64,000 bases of DNA, from positions 62,001 to 126,000 of the forward strand of contig NZ_JAHLOS010000002.1 of NCBI RefSeq assembly GCF_018917525.1, written 5' to 3'. The first letter of the stretch is position 1. Every line of letters begins with the position of its first letter. Below, one piece after another: positions 7,458 through 16,700 of the stretch. This stretch comes from Enterococcus raffinosus. Its GTDB lineage: Bacteria > Bacillota > Bacilli > Lactobacillales > Enterococcaceae. The notes under the pieces were generated by a model. It made no database searches, was not told the DNA's origin, and saw only the letters and a list, made by a program, of their open reading frames with translations. Made by a program: the position numbers and the translations under genes.

Positions 7458-9839
7458 TTAATCCGCTTCTTCTATGCCTAATTCAGCATTGCTTAATTGT
7501 GACTGAGCAATTTCTTGATAGACAGCTGATGATTCCATCAATTCTTCATGACGACCTTGCGCTACCACACGACCTTCATCCAATACAATGATGTTATCTG
7601 CATGCAGGATCGTTGATATTTTTTGGGCCACGATGATTTGTGTCACATCCTTGACATTTTCAGCTAATGCTTTGCGCAACGCAACATCTGTTTTATTATC
7701 AAGGGCTGAGAAGGAGTCATCGAAGATCAAAATTTTCGGATTCTTCGCTAATGCTCGAGCAATGGATAACCGTTGTTTTTGTCCACCAGAAACATTGGTT
7801 CCTCCTTGAGAAATCGCCCGCTCAAAGCCTTTTTCATTTGAATTAATGAATTCATCTGCTTGAGCAATCTCTGCTGCCTTTTTCATTTGTTCATCTGAAA
7901 TGTTTGCATCGCCAAATTTGATATTCGAAGCAATATCACCAGAGAACAGCACGCCTTTTTGCGGTACAAAGCCCATGATCTCATGCAGTTTATGCATGCT
8001 CATCTCACGTATGTCGATGCCGTCAATCGTGATACGTCCACCCGTCACATCAAACAAGCGCGGAATCAAATTAACGATCGTTGATTTTCCTGAACCTGTC
8101 GAACCGATCAAAGCGGTCGTCTCACCCGGTTTGGCAGTGAAATTAATATGATGCAAAACATCCGCGTCAGCATCGCCATAACGGAATTCGACACCCTCAA
8201 ATTTCACTTCGCCTTTGAAGTCATGATCGTCTTTTGGATGTTCTGGATCTTTGATCGTTGGCTCTGTATTCAACACTTCATCCACACGACCAGCAGCGAC
8301 ATTGGCACGAGGTAAAATAATCGATACCATTGACAACATCATGAAGGCCATAACGATTTGCATGGTATACGTGATGAACGCCATCATATCTCCGACTTGT
8401 AATTGACCATTATCCATATTGTGTCCGCCGACCCATACGATCAAGACGGAGATACCATTCATCAACAGCATCATGATAGGCATCATCAATGACATTGCAC
8501 GGTTAACGAACATTTGCGTCTTCATCAAATTCGTATTGGCAACATCAAAGCGCTCTTCTTCATATTTTTCACGAGAGAACGCGCGAATAACTGGCAACCC
8601 AGTAATAATTTCACGGGAAACCAAGTTTACCCGGTCAACTAAGTTTTGCAGAGCCTTAAATTTAGGCATCGTTGTAAGTAGTAGAGTCAAGACTAATACT
8701 AAAACGGCGGCTACTGCTACGCCGACGATCCAGCCCATGCCTGTTCCGGTCTTATAAACTCTGTAGACACCACCGATACCAAGGATCGGCGCATATAAAA
8801 CGATTCGCATAATCATGACGATACCCATTTGAATTTGTTGAATATCGTTGGTATTTCGAGTAATCAACGAAGCAGGTGAGAATTTTTCCATTTCGTTGTT
8901 CGAAAATTCCAATGTTCGTTCGTATTGTCCAACTCGCAGGTTTTTACCAACAGTCGCAGCAACTAAGGAAGCAATTAATCCAACAATGATTGCCGCAACA
9001 GCGGATACCAAAGTCAAACCAAGCATTTTCGCGCCTGTCTTAATCATATAGTCCGTTTGGATTTTCCCTGTATTTACATCTAATGCTTTGTATTCCGCTA
9101 AAGTCAATTGAATTCCCACTGTTTTCAATGAGTCTTCACCGACATCGCCTAAGCTTTCTTTGGTTGCTTTACGTGCTGCTTCGACTTTCGCCGGCATTGC
9201 ATCGTTCTTAGCTTTGATGGAGTCACCAAGTTTTTGAGCTTCTGCACCTTTCGCTTGGGCTTCAGCAGCTAATTTCTGAGCCTCCGCACCTTTAGCAGCC
9301 GCCGCTGCACCGTCGGTAGCTGCGGCAGCTTCTTTGCCAGCAGCTTGAGCTTGTTCACCAAGGGTTTTCGCCTCTTGTCCCAAAGCCTGTGCTTGAGCAG
9401 CATCCTTTGAGATAGCTGTATAGTCATTGATAACTTCTTTAGCTTCTTTGGCGTTACTTGAATCCTTTGAACGAGTGGAAGCAATCATCATCATCGGCAA
9501 ATTAAAGATATCTGCTAACTTATCTTTTGTCATACCGTCTTGCAGATCTAATTTGTAAATATCAACTTTTTTACCATCAATGGTTTGAGTTGCTTCTTTA
9601 TAATTATCCTTGATTGTTTGCTTCTCTTTATCGGTCATGAAAATCTCGATTCCCTGAAGCGTTGATTTTCTAATTTTGTCTGGCGTTGACTGTTCAAGTC
9701 CTCCTTGTTGAATACCGATATCAACGATATCTGAAGTTAAACTTGGCAAGCTCAGATCACTCGATGCCTGCACGATTAAAAGTAAGAATACGGCAATGAT
9801 TGCATACCAGTATTTACCAAGATATTTAAAAATCTTCAC
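7458..9839 (-). CDS. Heterodimeric ABC exporter, degenerate-site half with a large extracytoplasmic insertion
   Basis: This is the partner half-exporter, 793 aa instead of the usual 570-620. The extra length lies between transmembrane helices 1 and 2: residues about 45-265 are predicted outside the cell and include an Ala/Gln/Glu/Lys-rich, repetitive, coiled-coil-like stretch at 146-212. The ATPase domain has a normal Walker A (GSTGSGKS) and signature (VSGGQ). The Walker B glutamate is Asp (IFDDS) and the switch His is Gln (VAQKIS), so this half forms the inactive site. The start is a GTG that overlaps the stop of the MarR gene (TAGTG), implying translational coupling. The operon layout MarR-ABC-ABC suggests ligand-inducible drug export. 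Confidence 0.85.
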   Translation of the reverse strand: MKIFKYLGKYWYAIIAVFLLLIVQASSDLSLPSLTSDIVDIGIQQGGLEQSTPDKIRKSTLQGIEIFMTDKEKQTIKDNYKEATQTIDGKKVDIYKLDLQDGMTKDKLADIFNLPMMMIASTRSKDSSNAKEAKEVINDYTAISKDAAQAQALGQEAKTLGEQAQAAGKEAAAATDGAAAAAKGAEAQKLAAEAQAKGAEAQKLGDSIKAKNDAMPAKVEAARKATKESLGDVGEDSLKTVGIQLTLAEYKALDVNTGKIQTDYMIKTGAKMLGLTLVSAVAAIIVGLIASLVAATVGKNLRVGQYERTLEFSNNEMEKFSPASLITRNTNDIQQIQMGIVMIMRIVLYAPILGIGGVYRVYKTGTGMGWIVGVAVAAVLVLVLTLLLTTMPKFKALQNLVDRVNLVSREIITGLPVIRAFSREKYEEERFDVANTNLMKTQMFVNRAMSLMMPIMMLLMNGISVLIVWVGGHNMDNGQLQVGDMMAFITYTMQIVMAFMMLSMVSIILPRANVAAGRVDEVLNTEPTIKDPEHPKDDHDFKGEVKFEGVEFRYGDADADVLHHINFTAKPGETTALIGSTGSGKSTIVNLIPRLFDVTGGRITIDGIDIREMSMHKLHEIMGFVPQKGVLFSGDIASNIKFGDANISDEQMKKAAEIAQADEFINSNEKGFERAISQGGTNVSGGQKQRLSIARALAKNPKILIFDDSFSALDNKTDVALRKALAENVKDVTQIIVAQKISTILHADNIIVLDEGRVVAQGRHEELMESSAVYQEIAQSQLSNAELGIEEAD

Positions 9840-10285
9840 TATTGATCACTTTCCCCTTCCATGGTTAATTTTTGAGAGTAGTCGACAAATTTGGCAGTCA
9901 ACTCAAGATACTTTTTAGTATCTGCTTCTCCCATAAGCTCAAATACTCGAATAATTTTATTCCGCATCTCCAGCTTTTCAGCTTGGGCTACTTTTCTTCC
10001 GCTTTCTGTTAAACTGACGTTGATTCGGCGTCGATCATCAGGGTCCATTGTGCGACTGATCAGTCCGCGTTTTTCCAGATTTCCTAGCACAGCAGCGATC
10101 CGAGCAGTGGATAGATTTAAGGTATCAGCCAAATATTTCGGGTTGGTCGGCTCACCTATTCGATCCAGCAATTTAATGACGATATTGGCACCCTTGCTGC
10201 TCTTCTCAATCCTGCTAAATGCACCATGACGATTCTGAAACATCAGTTGCATCAGTTCACGTTCTGCCTCTTCTGCGTATGTCAT
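9839..10285 (-). CDS. MarR-family transcriptional regulator of the ABC exporter operon
   Basis: This 148 aa winged-helix regulator has the MarR pattern: a recognition helix region (LNLSTARIAAVLGNLEKRGL) and the conserved wing DPDDRRRINVSLTESG, followed by a C-terminal dimerisation helix. A longer frame reaches 10324, but a textbook AGAAGGAGGAG Shine-Dalgarno lies just before the ATG at 10285, so the first 13 codons of the longer frame are dropped. It is the first gene of the operon and its stop overlaps the GTG of the exporter gene by one base. It probably autorepresses the operon by binding the dyad over the promoter described next, with release by a drug or metabolite. The effector is unknown. 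Confidence 0.88.
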   Translation of the reverse strand: MTYAEEAERELMQLMFQNRHGAFSRIEKSSKGANIVIKLLDRIGEPTNPKYLADTLNLSTARIAAVLGNLEKRGLISRTMDPDDRRRINVSLTESGRKVAQAEKLEMRNKIIRVFELMGEADTKKYLELTAKFVDYSQKLTMEGESDQ

Positions 10286-10322
10286 CAGACTCCTCCTTCT
10301 TCCAAAAAATAACTTCCGTTTC

Positions 10323-10351
10323 ATTAATACCTAATAGTGTTAGTAATTAAT
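10323..10351. promoter_or_regulatory. Candidate MarR operator (inverted repeat)
   Basis: Two 12-base arms (10323-10334 and 10340-10351) match as inverted repeats at 10 of 12 positions around a 5-base spacer. The site covers the predicted transcription start of the MarR-ABC operon, the usual place for MarR autorepression. Confidence 0.5.
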
Positions 10352-10359
10352 GCTGTTTG

Positions 10360-10388
10360 ATATTACCTCTAATAGGAATTAAAAGCAA
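10360..10388 (-). promoter_or_regulatory. Sigma-A promoter of the marR-ABC operon
   Basis: Reading leftward, TTGCTT and TAATAT are separated by exactly 17 bp. Transcription would start near 10353, inside the inverted repeat, about 68 bases before the MarR start codon. Confidence 0.6.
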
Positions 10389-10459
10389 CCCTTTTTGCTC
10401 AAAAAAAAGATGAATACGTTTTATCCTTTCTATTTTTTGAACTTTTTTTAGAAATAGAA

Positions 10460-10488
10460 AAGAGTGTACCAGATAACGGCACACTCTT
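10460..10488 (-). terminator. Intrinsic terminator after kimA
   Basis: An 11-bp stem with one mismatch (10460-10470 with 10478-10488, 7-base loop) lies just after the kimA stop and is followed leftward by a T-rich tract. Confidence 0.6.
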
Positions 10489-10492
10489 AAAA

Positions 10493-12316
10493 TTATTTCT
10501 TCAAATGATAGTTGTACGTACTGATAATGATATCGTCACGATAGGATAATCTAAAGCGCAAACGCAAAGCCGTTTGGTTATGCAACGAACGCTTCCATGT
10601 TCTGTTTGGAACAAACTCTGGAATCAAGACAGTCGTCGTATAATTATGTTCCTTCGCGTTTTTACTTACTCGGTCCACGTAACGGCTTACTGGATTTACA
10701 ATCGAGCGATACGGCGAACGAACGACTGAGAAACGAACATCCGGGAACTTCTCACGAAACTCATGGCGAATCTCGCGCTCTTTCTCTTCGTTTTCCTCCA
10801 ATGAAACGTGCATCGCAATCACGTATTCGCCAATCGAGCGCGCATAGTTAATCGCGCCGATATTTACTTGCGTCACATTTCCAACGAGTACGATAACAGT
10901 ATTGCCCGCGTATTCGTGTAGCTCCACATCATCAACCAGACGCAATTGTTCCGCCACGTTTTTATAATGCTCATGCACTTTATAAAAGGCATAGATCAGA
11001 ATTGGCATAATGATGAAGAAGGGCCAAATATCCGGCAACCGATAAACGAATAAAATCAAGACGATCGCAAAGGAAATCAAAGCCCCAATGATATTGGCAA
11101 TCGATTTTCTAAACCAATGTTGGCCTTCTTTGCGCCATTTCAGAACCATCCCAGTTTGCGACAAGGTAAATGGAATGAACACTCCGACTGAATACAAAGG
11201 AATTAAACGTTCTGTTGAACCCTGAAAAATCAACAGCAGCACAATCGAACCTAAAGCTAATGTAATAATCCCATTAGAGTACCCAAGACGATCCCCACGG
11301 TCTTGATAACGATGGGGCAGGAATTTATCCTTCGCCAAATTATAGGCTAAGACAGGAAAGGCTGAGAAGCCTGTGTTGGCTGCTACAGCTAAAATCAAGG
11401 CTGTCACGAATTGCAGTAGGTAATACATGATCCCTTTACCAAAAACAGCTTCACCCACTTGTGATAAGACTGTTACTTCAGCAGTAGGAACAATGCCAAA
11501 CCAATAGTTCAAAAAGGTAATTCCAGTAAAGAAGAAGCCTAGAATCAAGCCCATCATAGCTAATGTTCCTGCTGCATTTTTGGCACGCGGTTTTTTAAAG
11601 AATGGTACCGCATTGCTAATCGCTTCTACCCCGGTTAATGAAGAGGAGCCTGAAGAGAAAGCTCGCAGCAATAGCGCAATCGAGATTCCCGGAACAACCG
11701 CTCCAACTTGAGCCGTAGAATGAAGCGGTGCTGCTCCAGAAACGATTTTTACTAATCCCACAATGATCAAAATCGTTATCACCGCGATAAAGCTGTAAAC
11801 GGGTACCATCAGTAACCCCGCACTCTCACGTAACCCACGCAAGTTCATCAGCATCAATAATAAAACAATAATGACAGAAATCAGGACGCGATGATGATAC
11901 AAAGCAGGAATCGCAGAGGCGATAGCTTCAGCACCCGCTGAAACAGATACAGCAACAGTCAGCATATAATCCACCAGAAGCGAGCCTCCAGCGATTAAGC
12001 CGGCATTCTTCCCCAAATTCTCACTACTAACGACATAAGCGCCACCTCCATGAGGATAGGCATGAATAATTTGACGATAAGATAAAATCAATGAAGCCAA
12101 TAAAATTAATACGACAAATGCAATCGGCAATGAATACCAAATCGCTGCTGCTGACAAGGTTACCAAAACGACGACGATCTGTTCTGTCCCATACGCAACA
12201 GAAGATAACGCATCTGATGAAAGCATCGCTAAAGCAGCGAAACGTGATAAATTTTGATCATCATTTTCAGACGACTTCAACGGTCGACCAACCAGCAAGC
12301 GTTTAAGATAATCCAC
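10493..12316 (-). CDS. kimA: KimA-type high-affinity potassium importer (APC superfamily)
   Basis: This 607 aa membrane protein matches B. subtilis KimA (also 607 aa) in both halves. The N-terminal part has the hallmark ALAMLSSDALSSVAYGTEQ segment, ILSYRQIIHAYPHGGGAY and about 12 transmembrane helices. The last 150 residues form a cytoplasmic universal-stress-like domain ending in YNYHLKK. KimA imports K+ with H+ and is inhibited by c-di-AMP in Bacillus. The longest frame begins at a TTG (12337), but AAGGAG lies eight bases before the GTG at 12316, and that start gives the same N-terminus as KimA. The gene is monocistronic with its own promoter and terminator. I see no ydaO/kimA-type c-di-AMP riboswitch in the leader. 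Confidence 0.9.
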   Translation of the reverse strand: MDYLKRLLVGRPLKSSENDDQNLSRFAALAMLSSDALSSVAYGTEQIVVVLVTLSAAAIWYSLPIAFVVLILLASLILSYRQIIHAYPHGGGAYVVSSENLGKNAGLIAGGSLLVDYMLTVAVSVSAGAEAIASAIPALYHHRVLISVIIVLLLMLMNLRGLRESAGLLMVPVYSFIAVITILIIVGLVKIVSGAAPLHSTAQVGAVVPGISIALLLRAFSSGSSSLTGVEAISNAVPFFKKPRAKNAAGTLAMMGLILGFFFTGITFLNYWFGIVPTAEVTVLSQVGEAVFGKGIMYYLLQFVTALILAVAANTGFSAFPVLAYNLAKDKFLPHRYQDRGDRLGYSNGIITLALGSIVLLLIFQGSTERLIPLYSVGVFIPFTLSQTGMVLKWRKEGQHWFRKSIANIIGALISFAIVLILFVYRLPDIWPFFIIMPILIYAFYKVHEHYKNVAEQLRLVDDVELHEYAGNTVIVLVGNVTQVNIGAINYARSIGEYVIAMHVSLEENEEKEREIRHEFREKFPDVRFSVVRSPYRSIVNPVSRYVDRVSKNAKEHNYTTTVLIPEFVPNRTWKRSLHNQTALRLRFRLSYRDDIIISTYNYHLKK

Positions 12317-12376
12317 TAGACTCACTCCTTGTTCCAAATAATGTACTTATTTTCTTTGCAGAAAAGTATGTTTGTT

Positions 12377-12389
12377 TTTACACTGTAAA
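12377..12389. repeat. Perfect short palindrome in the kimA leader
   Basis: TTTACA-C-TGTAAA lies about 60 bases upstream of the kimA start, inside the predicted transcript. It could be a protein-binding site or a small hairpin. Its significance is uncertain. Confidence 0.3.
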
Positions 12390-12439
12390 TTATTATTTCT
12401 ATCAATAAAAATTCTTCTAAAAAAAAGCAAACAAGCGAA

Positions 12440-12468
12440 ATATTACTCGTCATTAATCTAAAAGTCAA
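12440..12468 (-). promoter_or_regulatory. Sigma-A promoter of kimA
   Basis: Reading leftward, TTGACT and TAATAT are separated by 17 bp, close to consensus. The predicted start near 12433 gives a leader of about 117 bases. Confidence 0.65.
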
Positions 12469-12488
12469 TGCTTTTTTCAATGACTTTT
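12460..12488. promoter_or_regulatory. Inverted repeat over the kimA -35 region, candidate operator
   Basis: AAAAGTCA (12460-12467) and its exact complement TGACTTTT (12481-12488) flank 13 bases. The left arm contains part of the -35 hexamer, so a bound protein would block or recruit polymerase. Confidence 0.4.
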
Positions 12489-12511
12489 CATACATTTAGT
12501 AAAACACGAAA

Positions 12512-12550
12512 ACAGGCAAAACAACAGCAATACGCTGTTGTCTTACCTGT
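12512..12550 (-). terminator. Intrinsic terminator after the YhgE/Pip gene
   Basis: A long stem (12512-12528 with 12534-12550, two mismatches, loop AATAC) lies directly after the stop codon and is followed leftward by TTTTCGTGTTTT. Confidence 0.75.
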
Positions 12551-12556
12551 CGATTT

Positions 12557-15292
12557 TTAGTGGAATATTTTACTTTCATGAGCCACTTTTGTCAACTTCG
12601 TCAAATGAGGCTGCAAGAGTGGATATGCCCACGTTCCTAATATACCGAATACCACAAACAGAACAATCATGATTATGATATCGCCTGACGCATTCGGCCA
12701 ATAGATTCCGCCAGCACTCTCACGCAACAAATTAACAGCATGGGTGAATGGCAGCCATGGATTGACCGCTTGGAAGAACTTCCCAGATACTTGGATCGGA
12801 TAGTTCCCGCCCCCGCCGGAAATGGAGAGTACGAGAATAATAATCGCAATTCCTTTCCCGACTGTTCCAAAGAGCGCAACCAACACGTACACGATCATCA
12901 TGAAGGCTAGAGCAACTAAAACAGCAAAGAGTACACTGTAAACTGGATTCTTCACATACACACCTAATAAGAACATATTTCCTAATGTAACAATCAAGGC
13001 TTGACCGACACTTACGACTAAATAAGTCAACATCCGAGCACCAAATTGTTCACGTTTCGTGTATTTGCCGCGATCTTTTTTGTCTAAGAAAAACTCAGTG
13101 GTAGTAACACTAGAGAATAGTACCGCACCGACCCACAAACACAAAGCCGTATAGAATGGTGTGCTAGCTGAACCGTTATTAGCGATTGGGTACATTGTAT
13201 TCGTCTGTAAATCTACCGGAGTCGTGAAGAAGTCACTTTCCTTTTGCGCATCCAACTTCAATAGCTTCAAGACCTGACCGAAGTCAATCGTCTGATCGCC
13301 TTGTTGGATGGCATTCGCTGCTTTTTGAATCCCTGCTCGCAAGGATGGATAATCATTTTTGATCAGATCCGTTGCAAGATTTAAAGCCTGTTCAACCTCT
13401 GGCATTTTATCATTTGCCAGCTTCAAACTGCTGGTCAAATCTTTTTTCACACCAGGCCAATCATTTTGCATAAAGTTTGCTGCTAAACCTAATTTTTGTT
13501 CGACTACAGGCAGTTCATTGTTGTAGAGATCTGCACCAGTATTTATCCCATTGACGATATCATTCATATGACCGTTCAATAGAACGTTCGCATCATGAAC
13601 TTCTTGGCCGATCGCCGGCATTTGTTTTTGATATTTTTCTAAGAAGGTGATCGCATTGCTGACGGTGCCTTCCGTCGAATTCAATAATGACGCAAAATCA
13701 ATTTGCTGCGCTTGATTCAACACACCTTGCGCTGTAGTAATTGTATTGATTAGCTTATCAAGGATTGTGCTGACTGTTTGACTAATTTGTTGTGGGTCAA
13801 TGCTTCCGATAGTAGAAGAAACACTATTGGCTGCATCTTGAACATCTGTTAGAAATTTTTCAACATCTTCTGCACTACCATTTTTTACTAAATCATCCAA
13901 AGTGGTTAAACGTTCATTTAAGATGTTTAAAGCGTTACTTGCATCAGATAGTGATTGTAAAATAGCCGATAGCTTTTGGCTAGCGTTAGCATCTCCATTT
14001 TTATCTGCCAGATCTTTCATATTTTGTATTAATTGGGATACTGATTCTATTCCTGCTTGTTGGTCTTTATTTCCTTGAATGAAGTTATTAATTACGTTAC
14101 TTAAGGTAGCTCTTTCTTCAGGAGTTAATTTGTTATCTGCCACGGCAGTCTTAATCGAACTCGCTAAAGAATCAGTCGTCTCCGCCACCTGTCCAATCGC
14201 CTGCAACGTCACTTGCACACTGCTGGAAATACTTGGTACAGCTGATTTCAATTGTTCCGCACCATTTTTGGTCGTTGTGGCAAAGTCATCTGCCTGATTC
14301 CCTAACTTTTGAATATCTGGCAAGATCGTTTGAACTTGATGAATAATATTTAAACCTTGTTTTGCTTCGTTAATCCCATCATTCATGGTTTTTTCGATTT
14401 CAGCGAAGTCATTATCAACTTGTGCCAACTGATTTCCAGCTTGTTGGATTTCCGGGATTTTCTGTTGTAGCGTCAAGATGACACTGGCTTGTCGTTTGAT
14501 TTCCGGCATTTTTTGATTCAAGGTGATCAATTTCTGGCCTAGCTCATCGACTTGCGGTACATAGGTTTCGATTTCGTTTGCCTTCGCTAATTTTTCTTTC
14601 AGCTCCGGCAATTTTCCTTGCACTTCGACAACTTCTTGCGTGTACTTGTCGATCTCGCCTAAATTGTCGTTGGTCGTCAAAATCAAATTTTTGACCTTGT
14701 TAATACTAACAAGATTCGCATCAATATCATAGCCGATCTCGTTAAAAACCTTCAGTAAGGTTGAACTAGCCGTCTTAATGAATTCTTGACTGATCTCTGT
14801 TTGTATTGAACCGGCACCTTTATCAGTGATTTTCGGTGCGATCGCATTGATTTTCTGGTTCAAATAATATTCGATTTTCGGTTTTTGAATATCACCAGAA
14901 GTGAAACTCAATAAATCCTTTGAAAATTCTTTTGGCAAGTAGATTCCTGCATAATACTTTCCTGATTTAACACCGTCGACAACTTGTTTCTTCGAGTCAA
15001 CGAAACGCCAGCCGAGCTGTTTATTCTCATGCAGGTTCTTGATAACCTCGTCCCCGATTTCGACGTCCTTGTCTTGGAATTTTGCTCCGGTATCGGCACT
15101 GTAGACCGCAATCGGCAATTCCCCTGTGTTAGAATAAGGATCCCACAAAGCTTTGATATTAAACCAAGCGTAAAGGGATGGAATGATGACTAATGCAGCC
15201 ATCAGAAAAATGGCGATCGGGTTTTTGAAAACGCGACGCCAATCTAATATGAACAGACTCCATGTGTGTTTAAGAGATTGAATAACTTTCAT
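12557..15292 (-). CDS. YhgE/Pip-family membrane protein (phage-infection-protein homologue)
   Basis: This is a 911 aa membrane protein of the YhgE/Pip family, related to lactococcal Pip and enterococcal phage-infection proteins and to the membrane part of ABC-2 transporters. One transmembrane helix lies near residues 28-48 ([18 protein letters not shown]). It is followed by the family's exported N-domain and a very long extracellular coiled region (about 190-650) with repeated hydrophobic heptads. A cluster of five to six C-terminal helices follows (about 710-890). A longer frame begins at a GTG (15301), but that GTG is part of the AGGTGA Shine-Dalgarno of the ATG at 15292. It is monocistronic. 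Homologues serve as phage receptors or DNA-entry factors; the native role is unknown. Confidence 0.85.
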   Translation of the reverse strand: MKVIQSLKHTWSLFILDWRRVFKNPIAIFLMAALVIIPSLYAWFNIKALWDPYSNTGELPIAVYSADTGAKFQDKDVEIGDEVIKNLHENKQLGWRFVDSKKQVVDGVKSGKYYAGIYLPKEFSKDLLSFTSGDIQKPKIEYYLNQKINAIAPKITDKGAGSIQTEISQEFIKTASSTLLKVFNEIGYDIDANLVSINKVKNLILTTNDNLGEIDKYTQEVVEVQGKLPELKEKLAKANEIETYVPQVDELGQKLITLNQKMPEIKRQASVILTLQQKIPEIQQAGNQLAQVDNDFAEIEKTMNDGINEAKQGLNIIHQVQTILPDIQKLGNQADDFATTTKNGAEQLKSAVPSISSSVQVTLQAIGQVAETTDSLASSIKTAVADNKLTPEERATLSNVINNFIQGNKDQQAGIESVSQLIQNMKDLADKNGDANASQKLSAILQSLSDASNALNILNERLTTLDDLVKNGSAEDVEKFLTDVQDAANSVSSTIGSIDPQQISQTVSTILDKLINTITTAQGVLNQAQQIDFASLLNSTEGTVSNAITFLEKYQKQMPAIGQEVHDANVLLNGHMNDIVNGINTGADLYNNELPVVEQKLGLAANFMQNDWPGVKKDLTSSLKLANDKMPEVEQALNLATDLIKNDYPSLRAGIQKAANAIQQGDQTIDFGQVLKLLKLDAQKESDFFTTPVDLQTNTMYPIANNGSASTPFYTALCLWVGAVLFSSVTTTEFFLDKKDRGKYTKREQFGARMLTYLVVSVGQALIVTLGNMFLLGVYVKNPVYSVLFAVLVALAFMMIVYVLVALFGTVGKGIAIIILVLSISGGGGNYPIQVSGKFFQAVNPWLPFTHAVNLLRESAGGIYWPNASGDIIIMIVLFVVFGILGTWAYPLLQPHLTKLTKVAHESKIFH

Positions 15293-15324
15293 TGATTTCA
15301 CCTACTATTTTTTCTCGCTGAACT

Positions 15325-15354
15325 AATGTAGCATGGAATTTCGGCTAATTTCAA
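15325..15354 (-). promoter_or_regulatory. Promoter of the YhgE/Pip gene
   Basis: Reading leftward, TTGAAA and TACATT are separated by 18 bp, with TGC directly before the -10 (extended -10). The start would fall about 25 bases before the coding start. Confidence 0.45.
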
Positions 15355-15446
15355 TTCTAGTGAGTCTCTGAAATCACCTTTTTTGACATTCCTTACAATT
15401 TGTCATAATTGTATCCCTTTTCACCTATGAAAAGCTAAAGAAATGC

Positions 15447-15764
15447 TTAAAGACTAAGTTTCTTTATCTTGATAAAGCGATTTAAAAGCTGGTCTGTCAG
15501 CTCCTCAACCATGTTGGAATCTTCTTTTTCTGATAGGTTCAAAATTGGAGTCGTTTCTACATCTCTCAGCCGAATTGGTCGAACCTGATTTCCTTCTTGT
15601 AGCAACGTAATCTCGGGATGCGGATTTTTATCACCACAAGGTCCAGCCACCAAATACGCCAATTGATAGCCGTCTTCAATTTCTCTTAAACGGTAATACC
15701 CATCTGCCAAATCCTCTGTTCCTTCAAAATTCGCTTTTACTAATAACCACTTCTGCTGATCCAT
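15447..15764 (-). CDS. Hypothetical protein, 105 aa
   Basis: I do not recognise this small soluble protein. It has no signal peptide or membrane helix. Charged residues are frequent and the middle contains YLVAGPCGDKNPHPEI. It begins one base after the stop of the oxidoreductase gene with an AAGGTGG Shine-Dalgarno, so it is translationally linked to it and is the last gene of a three-gene operon. A hairpin without a T-run (15417-15434) follows it. A role with the oxidoreductase is suggested only by position. Confidence 0.7.
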   Translation of the reverse strand: MDQQKWLLVKANFEGTEDLADGYYRLREIEDGYQLAYLVAGPCGDKNPHPEITLLQEGNQVRPIRLRDVETTPILNLSEKEDSNMVEELTDQLLNRFIKIKKLSL

Positions 15765-15765
15765 A

Positions 15766-16698
15766 TTAGTCCACCTTTTTTATAATGATTTTTCCAGCTG
15801 ACGGGTGCCCTTCCAGCTTCTCATGAGCAGAAACAACACTTGCTAAGGTAAACGGCAGCACTTCCGCAATTTTCAACTGGACTTTATCAGAAAGCTCTGT
15901 GAATGCTGTTAATGCCTCGTGATCAGAATACTCTTTAGATGGCCCGAAAGACAAATAATTCCCCACCTTCTTTTGCTCGCTAGGCAACTCATTCAATGCT
16001 ACGAAATTACCACCGGCTTTCATGATTTTCATGCCCGCTTCACCTACTCGTCCGCCTTTTGTCGCATCGATCACCGTATCGGCCCGATCTGTAAAAACTT
16101 CTCCGGCATCCGTATCATCATAAGCAACGAAATCATCAGCACCTAAACTGCGAACCAACGCTTCATTTCGTTTAGAGGCAGAGGCGAGGACCTTTTTTTC
16201 TTGTTCCTTTAAGAATTGAACTAGCAATGAACCCACAGCGCCTGAAGCTCCCTGTACCATCACCGTCTCACCAATTTTATCTCCCAATAAGTGAGTTACT
16301 AAGTTATAAGCAGTCAACCAAGGAGTTACCGCCCCAGCTGCAACTTCCCATGACATAGAATTAGGCTTTTTAACGACCTTTTTCCCAGGCACAACCACTT
16401 CTTCTCCATAGGTGCCTCCGACTGCATGAACAATTACCTCATCCCCAACTTTAAGATGACTGACCTCACTACCGACCTCAGTCACGATTCCCGCACCATC
16501 ATTTCCTAAGACATAGGGAAAATTCAGCGTCCGAAAATCACGCATCGCGCCTTGTCGCAATGCCACATCATACGGGTTAATTGCGAAAGCTGCCAATTCC
16601 ACTCGGACATGCGTTTCATCCATCGGACGTGGTTCTGCCTCGATTTCGATCAATACCTCTTTTGCTTTTCCATAATCCTTCATTGCAAAACGTTTCAT
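15766..16698 (-). CDS. NADP-dependent zinc-type alcohol dehydrogenase/quinone oxidoreductase family protein
   Basis: This 310 aa medium-chain dehydrogenase/reductase of the quinone-oxidoreductase branch has a GroES-like N-terminal domain (about 1-115) with GNDGAGIVTEVG and a Rossmann domain with the nucleotide motif GASGAVGSLLVQ near residue 150. The zinc-binding cysteines of true alcohol dehydrogenases are absent, as expected for this branch. It probably reduces quinones or enals with NADPH in the cytoplasm. It begins two bases after the GNAT gene and is followed after one base by the 105 aa gene, so the three form a tight operon. The physiological substrate is unknown. Confidence 0.85.
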   Translation of the reverse strand: MKRFAMKDYGKAKEVLIEIEAEPRPMDETHVRVELAAFAINPYDVALRQGAMRDFRTLNFPYVLGNDGAGIVTEVGSEVSHLKVGDEVIVHAVGGTYGEEVVVPGKKVVKKPNSMSWEVAAGAVTPWLTAYNLVTHLLGDKIGETVMVQGASGAVGSLLVQFLKEQEKKVLASASKRNEALVRSLGADDFVAYDDTDAGEVFTDRADTVIDATKGGRVGEAGMKIMKAGGNFVALNELPSEQKKVGNYLSFGPSKEYSDHEALTAFTELSDKVQLKIAEVLPFTLASVVSAHEKLEGHPSAGKIIIKKVD

Positions 16699-16700
16699 CC

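Noticed and set aside
9204-9404. Ala-rich repeat in the ABC exporter as a sign of frameshift or assembly error
   Set aside because: The frame stays open on both sides with normal transporter sequence, so the insertion is part of the protein.
12317-12556. c-di-AMP riboswitch upstream of kimA
   Set aside because: The leader is short and AT-rich, and I could not find the conserved ydaO elements; only a promoter, two small inverted repeats and the neighbour's terminator are seen.
15417-15434. Hairpin CTTTTCA-CCTA-TGAAAAG after the 105 aa gene as a terminator
   Set aside because: The stem is AT-rich and no T-run follows on the reverse strand, so termination is not supported.
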